From Hemicentrotus pulcherrimus (Eukaryota; Echinodermata; Echinoidea; Camarodonta; Strongylocentrotidae), in NCBI GenBank assembly GCA_003118195.1, contig BEXV01001110.1, positions 49,535 to 113,534 on the forward strand: a stretch of 64,000 nt of DNA, written 5' to 3'. The notes below the pieces were generated by a model. The model was not told the origin of the DNA. It did no database searches and saw only the letters and a list, made by a program, of their open reading frames with translations. Below, piece after piece: positions 53,701 through 62,700 of this stretch (its first letter is position 1; the number at the start of each line of letters is the position of its first letter). The position numbers and the translations under genes are program-made.

Positions 53701-56700
53701 GTCCCAGACAATGTGCACAGGTTTGTATTCTACTGTTCAATGCCATGCAACTTGTTGCATTCTAACTGTTTTTCAATATAACTATATTTCAAAGTTATAC
53801 CCTACAAATGATCTTATTTTTCAGGTGATGTTCAGTTCTAAAAAATTGTAATATTTTCTGTGTAGAAAGTCTGTCAAGAAAGTCTGTCAAGAAAGTAAAC
53901 CATCTAATGTCAACACTGTCATTAACTTGACTTCTACTAGTGATTTGAAGCAGAAATGTGCCATCGAATACATGTACATGTCGATCTAAAAAGGCATTTT
54001 GCCAGCCACTGTGGTTTAGTTGTTAACGCATTGGCATTCTAAAGCCAGGGACCTGGGGGGGGGGACATTTGTTCAACCTCTACAACAAAAAATATTTAGT
54101 ACAGCAAGGGGGCACTTTGATACAGCTTGGCACCATTGTTTTCTAATTTTCATTTCTCACAATCTATTTGAATAAGGTGTTGACATACCACCTTTCATCC
54201 TCGTAAATGAGTAATCATAGCCTATAGCTTTGTGACATTTCATGTACTTTGTTATTGTTCCAGATATCTTGGAGTGCTCACAGACTCGCAACCCATGCAA
54301 CACTCGAGCATTTGAGATATGCATTGAACTAGAGGGTGGATATGAGTGCGCCTGTGAGTCTAGCACCTACCGAGTTGGTGATCAATGCACAAGTAAGTTC
54401 TTGGATTATTTCTCAGGACGGGGTGAGATTGTTTGGCTTTCTCCTCCAATTGGCTACATTGACATTTTCTCTTTTTCTTTTTTTTTTTCCAAGAACTGTG
54501 GAGCAATTGCCTATAATTATCATGGTAATGCAGGATTTCAATGCATTTTTCCTTCATTGTTGCCATTAACAAAAACCATGATAGAACAAAGAATGTGCAA
54601 TGTATGGGGTCGTCTTGTTTTAACTGGCATCTGATTAGAATTATCAGGAATGGGTCAACTGACTTGCCGAATACATGTATCTATTTATTGAACATGCATT
54701 TCCTGGTCACAATATATTGTGTGCTATCATTAGAAGCAGTTACTGAAGGAAAAATATTATTCAGATTATCATATATTTATTTATTTATCAAAATTTCAAA
54801 AATTCCTTCATCCTGAATCCTAACAGTTTGTTTACTCATGTACATTTCTGATTGATGATTTTCAATTAATGCATATTTCCCCTTCATTTTTTATTTTTAA
54901 CTGTAATCATTTGTCCATCATCCTTTTTATTCTTTGTTCAGTGGCAACCACCCTGTTTTTGATAGCAGAGTTCGTCGACATCCAGGGGTTGGTCGTTGAG
55001 TACTATTTTGATGCTTTAAACAATGATGTTGATCGTCAAGGACTTGCTAATGATGTGAGTTGATGAGACTTTACTGGAACCATGAGATTTATAATTGGCT
55101 AATTTCAAGGCAGTTGCATGTTTATTTTCTAGTTTGTATAACTATATGCTACAGGTTCTTAGCATAGTGATTTCCTAAATGAATTTGACATGAACCCTTT
55201 CTGGACATGGTCAGGTATCCTGGTATAAAGAAGGCTATTCACTCCTCACGGAGCTGCAGAAGATTACGTAAATCGTATGCTACTGGTTTGGTAAAACTCT
55301 TCTTTGAAACCCGTTCAATTTAAAGATACCTCAGGGTTCCATTTTTGGACCCCTATTAATCCATATTAATGATATCATTCTACAGTCTTTGAAATGAAAA
55401 AGGCAGGGGGGGGGCAGATTTAGAGAAAAGTTTGCAATTTCATGGGGTTGTTAGAAATGACATCTTCTACAGATTTTATTTTGTTTTTGCACGTACTCAA
55501 CAGGGCTAATGGACTGAAAAATCATTTAAATGTGTCTTGTTTCACCATACAAGGTAGAATTGATTAAAGTATCCACTACAAATGAATTTTCATTTCCCTT
55601 TCTTTTGCATTATTTTGCAGACTATGGCTGTTCTAATGGCTTCATCGGCTTTCCCTGATGTCCTTGATGTTTCTGTTCAATCAATGAGACTGCTGGACGG
55701 TGGCATAGTAGCTGAGGTTATATTTCGTGTGGACATTCTTATCACCAACACAGCAACAGAGACTGACCTAGCCATGGAGTTTGATAAAGGTCTCACTGGA
55801 ACCAGCAAAGACATCCTTGCTCCAAATAACAGGGTCTATGTCCAGGCAGTAATTGATGTTGGTAAGTTTCACCCATTTTTATCTCAGCCATGATAAAACT
55901 AACTTTTTTTTAGACCAGATGTGATCTTTGTAGTCCTTGACATACCTCTATACCAGAACTGTTGGAGAGAGATATTTTTAGATGGAGTAGGACATGTTGT
56001 ACAATAAATAGTAATTTTCCCTCTCTCAATCTCTCTCTCTCTCTCTCTCCCTCTTTCTCTTCTTCTCTTTGTTCCTCTTCCCTCATTTTACCAATTTACT
56101 ATTATGATACATATTTTGTCAATATTTGTTGAAGCTTTCACCATGACACTTTGCCTTTCTCTTTCCAGATCCTAATGAATGCGCTAACGCCACTATATGT
56201 CCGACCATGTCAGTGTGCATCAACACTGTTGGTAGCTTCTCCTGTAGGTGCTTTGAAGGATATACCTTCACTGATAACAGCAACGACACATGTACCGGTA
56301 AGTCTGCTCAGATCATATACCATAATTGATATGTTTGTGTAAAATGATATACAGTGAAACCTGTCTAAAAACACCACTTAATCGTCTTTACAGAAACATG
56401 CTTTTCACACTCTGGTTTTACTTATTTTATGCATTTAGGTTTGCGTGAGAAACATCACTCGAGTGAAACAAAATCTGGAAAGGTATCATTCTATACAGGT
56501 GGTCGCATAGTCAGGTTTGACTGTGTGTATTGAACATGCCTTTAAAAGTTGAATTAGTACAAACGGAATCAAATATGAGTGAATGCTCTAGCTGACTTTG
56601 ATTCCTCTGAATTCAAGTTACTCAGACTGAACATGTTATTATAATAGCCAGTTCAGTAAAGAATCATCTGTTCATGAGCGGGCAGAGGTTGTTTGTACCA

Positions 56701-59700
56701 AATAGTATTTAAAAATCAGTTGAGAAAAATACTGGATAAGTGCTAAGGAAGTTATGTAATATGTATCTGCACCATGTCACATTCCAGCGTACACACAGGC
56801 ATTCTTTCAAAAAATATGGGGAGGGGTTTGCTTAATGAAGCTCCACACTTTGCTAGTGATCATTATTGGAAGAGACCTTTACATGTTCAAAACATCTCTT
56901 CAGACCTGTTTAAGGTTATTTGTACTAATATATAACTGCGAACTGGGCCATGTAACATAAAGCTTTAATAGCAATTGTTGTACAATTGACTTTTGCAATT
57001 AATTGCAGGTGGTGACCAATGCAATCAATCAAAAAAATCAGTCGCTGTACAATATTATTCTTTATTTGCAATCTCTCCTTGTGTGTGTGTGTGTGTGTAG
57101 ATTTGGATGAGTGTGCAGCAAACATCTGTAGCATGAACTCTAATTGTACAAACAGCATTGGAAGCTTCAATTGTGTGTGTGACATGGGCTTCAATGGTGA
57201 TGGAATAACCTGCACTGGTGAGTAACTACATTACATGACTTAGTATGATTTAATCTGATAATGTTTTACCCAAATTGATGTGGCATAGTAATATAACTAA
57301 TAGAAAATATAGGAATATTTGGTAAAGAGACGTCAAGTCCTAATTGAAGTCAGGCTTGGTAATGTATACATAGTTTTAAAACCATAGTTTTTAAGAAGAT
57401 AATTTATCCTCATTCATATTTTTTAATCTTTAAAGAATAATGATTACATTTTAATCAGAGAGTTTAGTATCAAGTCTTCCTGGACCAGTTCAGTTAACCT
57501 TAAGTAGTTGCATATTGAACTGGATTGTTTTACTTCTTTCAACTAGATTTTAAAAGCAATATATATATTAAAGTTTTTTTTCACATGTAAACTCTCCACT
57601 GATTTAGCCATATATTCTCCTCATTCCAAACTGAATGTCATAAGAGGCAAAAACAGATGTTACCACATGAATTTCCTAATTCAGCCATAATGCTTAATTC
57701 AGAATTCATCAGAGATCTACCTTTACATTTTCTTTTTTTTAAACACATGTGTATTTTAGTTATCTATGTTACGTGGTATTCAATGGAAACATTACTTGGC
57801 TTTCCTAATTGCTTTTTACAGATGATGATGAATGCCAAACAGTTGATATCTGTGAAAGTAACGAAGTCTGCACAAACATACCTGGTAGCTACAATTGCTC
57901 ATGTGCTAGTGGTTACTCTGGTACTTCTCCAATGTGTCAAGGTTGGTTTCAATTTCATCTCATCTTTCATTACTTAGCCTCATAGAATAACACCCACTAA
58001 AACTTAGATGGCATTCCTTTCTCTCTCATGAGAAATTTGATTTATGCATTCTTTATAAAGAGAAACCTTTTTAAAAATTTGGTTGTATTTTTTTTTTTGG
58101 TAGTTGTTTTGAAAATTACCAGTCGTTAAGTATTGTTATATCATTTCCTCTGTTATGTAATTCTAGTCATTTTCATGATTGCTTCTCTTCAGGAACATCA
58201 GTGTGCAGGGTCTGTGATAGCCTTCAAAATATATAAGAATCTGAAAAAAGAGCATTTATGCTTAGATTTTTCCGAAAAATTAGAATATTCTCTTGATGGA
58301 GTAATCAGATAGCTGCTCTCAAAATTTCATAAATGAATTCTTGGAAAACTAATGTTGGGTTTGATACATTCATACACAGGATTTGCAAAGAGAAAGAAAA
58401 TCTGAAGTCTTCAGTGTTAACCATTCCTTGCTTCATAAACGCGTTTATCTTCTCTTACAGATATCGATGAATGTGTGGTTGCCAATGATTGTGGGAGTAA
58501 CTCGATGTGTATGAACACAGTTGGCAGCTACCTGTGCTCGTGTAACACTGGGTTCATGGGTGCACCTCCAGGGTCATTGTGTCAAGGTTAGTTTCTGTTA
58601 AACTTAAACCCTTTGGATTTGATATGACTTTGATATAACACTGAATTTCAATAGATCCCAGCCTGAGTATCTTAGGATTAGTATCCAGCTGGTTAAACTT
58701 TTAATCCCCTCTATTATGACATCACAAAGTAATGTTTTGTCTTCTATTATTTTCTAGTTGCTATACTAACATATTGTGTTTCTGTTTAAGAACATATAAG
58801 AATTGTAAAAAAAAGAGCATTTATACTTAGATTTTTTTTCAAAATTTAATATGGAATGCAAATTTTAAAATTTATTTGTAGAGAAAGTCAGAAAACTTGA
58901 AAATGGAGTAATCAGATAGCTGCTCTTAAACTTTCATAAATGAATTCTTGAAAAAACAATGTTGGTTTGGATACATTCATACACAGGATTTGCAAAGAGA
59001 AAGAAAATCTGAAGTCTTCTGTGTTAACCATTCCTTGCTTCATAAACGCATTTATCTTCTCTTACAGATATCGATGAATGTGTGGTTGCTAATGATTGTG
59101 GGAGTAACTCGATGTGTATGAACACAGTCGGCAGCTACCTGTGCTCGTGTAACACTGGGTTCATGGGTGCACCTCCAGGGTCATTGTGTCAAGGTTAGTT
59201 TCTGTTAAACTTTAACCCTTTGGATTTTATATAACACTGGTTTTCCATAGATCCCAGCCTGAGTTTTCTCAGGATTGGTATCCAGCTGGTTAAACTTTTA
59301 ACAGAGCTGCCAACTAGTATGGATTTTGGTACGGAAATTAAAAATCATTACGGAAGGACGGAATATTGTCTAAAAGTACGGATTACACAACCACCAAAAA
59401 CAGAACTGAGTGCTGTGCAGTATGGCGGACATCCAACACTCGCTAAGAAAGCGGAAAAGTATCAAGCATTCTCTTAATAGAAGCCAATCCTTCATGGAAA
59501 ACTGATGTGTTGTTATGACTTGAAAATCACTATTTAGCAACTTTGTGTGAGTAAAATCACCCCCCCCCAAAAAAAAAGGCTAGGTATTAGTTTTACCAAA
59601 AAAAAAAATTCTCGGCCATGTCCTACGGATGACAGATATTTTTTTTGAACTAAAAAAAAACTGTCGCTACTAATATCCATATTTCCTTTTTTCACCAGAC

Positions 59701-62700
59701 ATTGATGAATGTGTGGAACAGACTGATCAGTGCTCCCAGAACTGTATCAACAATGTAGGGTCCTACCGATGCAGCTGCAATCCTGGCTTTGAATTAGATG
59801 CTGATGGATTCACCTGCAATGGTGTGTATATCACAGTCACAGAATATATTAATATACAAAATATAGTACATAGCTGCAATGTTTATGATGGAACAATAAA
59901 TAGTCCACTATTCCTTATTTCCAAATATGAGCCTGAAGGTATGCAGGCAAGTCCAAGGTATTTTGTCACATAGGTTATCAATACAATCTGTAGTATCAAT
60001 ATATCCAACACATTTCTAGTAGAAAACTATATTAAACCTGCGTTTAGACCAAATAACAAGGAAAATGTAAGTTGCGACATTATGATGTTTTTCGTTCTAG
60101 TTATTTTATGCCTTCGTTACGAAGTAACCGGAGGCATTATGTTTTGGGGTTGTCCGTCCGTACGTCCCGTTCTCGTGATCGCGTTATCTGAAGAACCAAT
60201 TGATGGATTCCTGCCAAACCTTGGTCATGTATGTATCTTGCAGACCCAATGAACTGATTAGATTTTGGGGTCACGAGGTCAAAGGTCACAGGTCACAGGT
60301 CACAGAGCTCATTATGTATGCAAAAATAGCTTGTGAACGCATCCTCATTAGAACTGACAAATGGATTACCAAAATAACTCGGGACATCTTGCAGAGCCAA
60401 TGAACTGAGTAGATGTTAGGGTAATGAGGTCAAAGATCAAAGGGTCATATATGTATATGAGAAAATGCTTGTAATCATGATATTCTGAGAACCAGTTAAT
60501 GGATTACAAATACAATTGAACTTGAATTTTAAAAATTTCTTCTGTTTTGTTTTGTAAAATTGCTCTATGACGGAGGCATCCTTTTGACTGCGTGCAGTCA
60601 AAGTTCCATCTAGTTTTTATTTCCTTCTTACCCTATTTCTCATTGTGTGCTTATACATGTAGTTGCTCCTGGAATGGAATGCAATGCTGTACTTGATCCT
60701 TGTACAGGAGGTGGGATGTGTATGAATGCTACAGGCCTCATTACCTGTACCTGTCCGAGAGGGTTCTCCAACTACAATGATACCCATTGCCAAGGTAAGC
60801 AAGACATCGTGCATCTGGTCTGGCTTACTATTTATTCTGTATTTATGATTTGTGAGAAAAAAAATGATGATGCCAAATGAACTGAAATTGAACATTTGAA
60901 TTGAATTGAATTACCGTATTCTTCTGTTCACTCTTCAGATATTGATGAGTGTACTGCCATGACGGATAACTGTGACATGTCGGTTGGTACTTGTACTAAT
61001 TCACCGGGTAGCTACAACTGTTCCTGTACAGATGGGTATATGTTAGCAGCTGATCAAAGAACATGCTCAGGTAAGAAAATTAGTAATGATAATTATAACC
61101 ATGTTTTAGGGATTAAATTGCTGTCCAATTGGAATCTTGACTGCCAGATTATGTATGGTATGTAGCTAGGTGCACTTGCAAAAATGTAAATGTGAACATA
61201 CACATTCAAATTACTAACCAAACTAATTCAGTAATAACAGGTAAAAAGGAAGACATAATATGTATTAATTGAGTGATGTGGTAATTGTTTCAATTATTGG
61301 TACATGTTATTCCAGAAATTTCAGGTACATGTATATTTAGCAAATCAGACTCCTTCAACGTAAATGGGTGTACTAGTCATGTCATGTAGGATATTTCTAG
61401 GAATCAGTTTAGAAAATGATTTATTTATATTTTTTCTTCAGATATTGACGAGTGTACTGACATGACAGATAATTGTGATGACTCAGTGGGTTTCTGTACA
61501 AACACAGTGGGAGGCTACAACTGTTCTTGTACAGATGGGTATTCGCTGGATCTTGGCCAAAGTACATGCTCTGGTAAGAAAGTGCAAACATTCCACTGAT
61601 TTTCCCGAGCAAAAAATCTTAGCTACTGTATAACACTTTGTGTGAAAGCTACATGTATATGTGGTTAACCAGGGGGTTAAGACACCTTAAGAGAATTTTG
61701 TGTTCTTGCTTACAGATTGTGCAAGTAACATTTTTGCTTCTTTATCTTTTTCTGTATATACACTAGCTTGTAATCTAACCCACAGATGTGAGCGTAGTAT
61801 TCCAAAATCCAGAGTCCTATCACCTGACAAATGTTGTGCAGTGGCTGCATCCAAAACATGGAACAACGTGTCACTTTGCATCAAAAATCAACTTGTCTTG
61901 CCACCTTCAAAAGATCCCTTGAAATCTACTTCTTCACCTTGTAATATGTGGTTTACTTTGTTTTACTTAATGCATTTTTTTTCTTACTATCACACTTTTT
62001 AAAAAGATTCCCTTATACTTGATATGGGTGTTATTTTTTATCTAGTCATCTAAGGGTACATTTCACCGGTCCTTCCATTATTTCTCATGACTTTAATATA
62101 TTCTGTTATATAGATATTGATGAGTGTGCCAGTGGCAGTAACCCGTGCACTTTGGCCAACGAGGAGTGTGTGAACACAGTGGGAAGTTAACAATGTGTGT
62201 GTGCTGCAGGCTTTGTGAGGACAAGTGGCTATTGCCTGAGTAAGTATTAAATAATTGCACAATCTTTTCTGTTGATGTCTCTTTAAATCTGTCCTTCTAT
62301 CTGTTGTTTCATTTGTTCAATATATGGTTATCTGAAAATGTCTCTCTTTTACCCTGTGAGCTGCACATTTATCACTCTTTCTAGAAGCCAAAAATTTGTA
62401 TCAAATCGAATTGGCAATAGGAATAAAAGTGAGAATTGTTCTTCAGTTTTCAGATGATGAACATTACACATAACATTCTAAAATGATTCCAGTCTGTCAA
62501 ACATTTTTATCTTCCTTTTCGACCTCTCTTACCCATCCTTTCAAGTTTCAGATCTCACTGTCCTCCCCTTATTTTCCTTGTCCATGTATCTGTCTTTTCT
62601 CTCTCTCACTAGCTCTTGTACTTCAAATGATACCACCAATGACATGTAAATACTTTATTGTTTGTTTGAACTATAGCTAGCGCCACCATCACTGGGTCCA

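Larger units (their letters stand above)
58225..59297. repeat. Tandem segmental duplication carrying exons 57 and 58 (607-bp offset)
   Basis: The duplicated segment includes intron sequence on both sides of the exon: GGAGTAATCAGATAGCTGCTCT, ACATTCATACACAGGATTTGC and AACCATTCCTTGCTTCATAAACGC upstream, and GTTAGTTTCTGTTAAACTT and ATCCAGCTGGTTAAACTTTTAA downstream. Exons differ only at silent sites (GCC/GCT, GTT/GTC), while introns carry small indels. Confidence 0.95.

Noticed and set aside
53870..53900. Short direct repeat AGAAAGTCTGTCA
   Set aside because: Two or three copies only, no structure beyond local slippage.
54002..54080. tRNA-like SINE head (TGGTTTAGTTGTTAAC and GTTCAACCTC)
   Set aside because: A-box and B-box are both poor and interrupted by a G-run; not enough to annotate.
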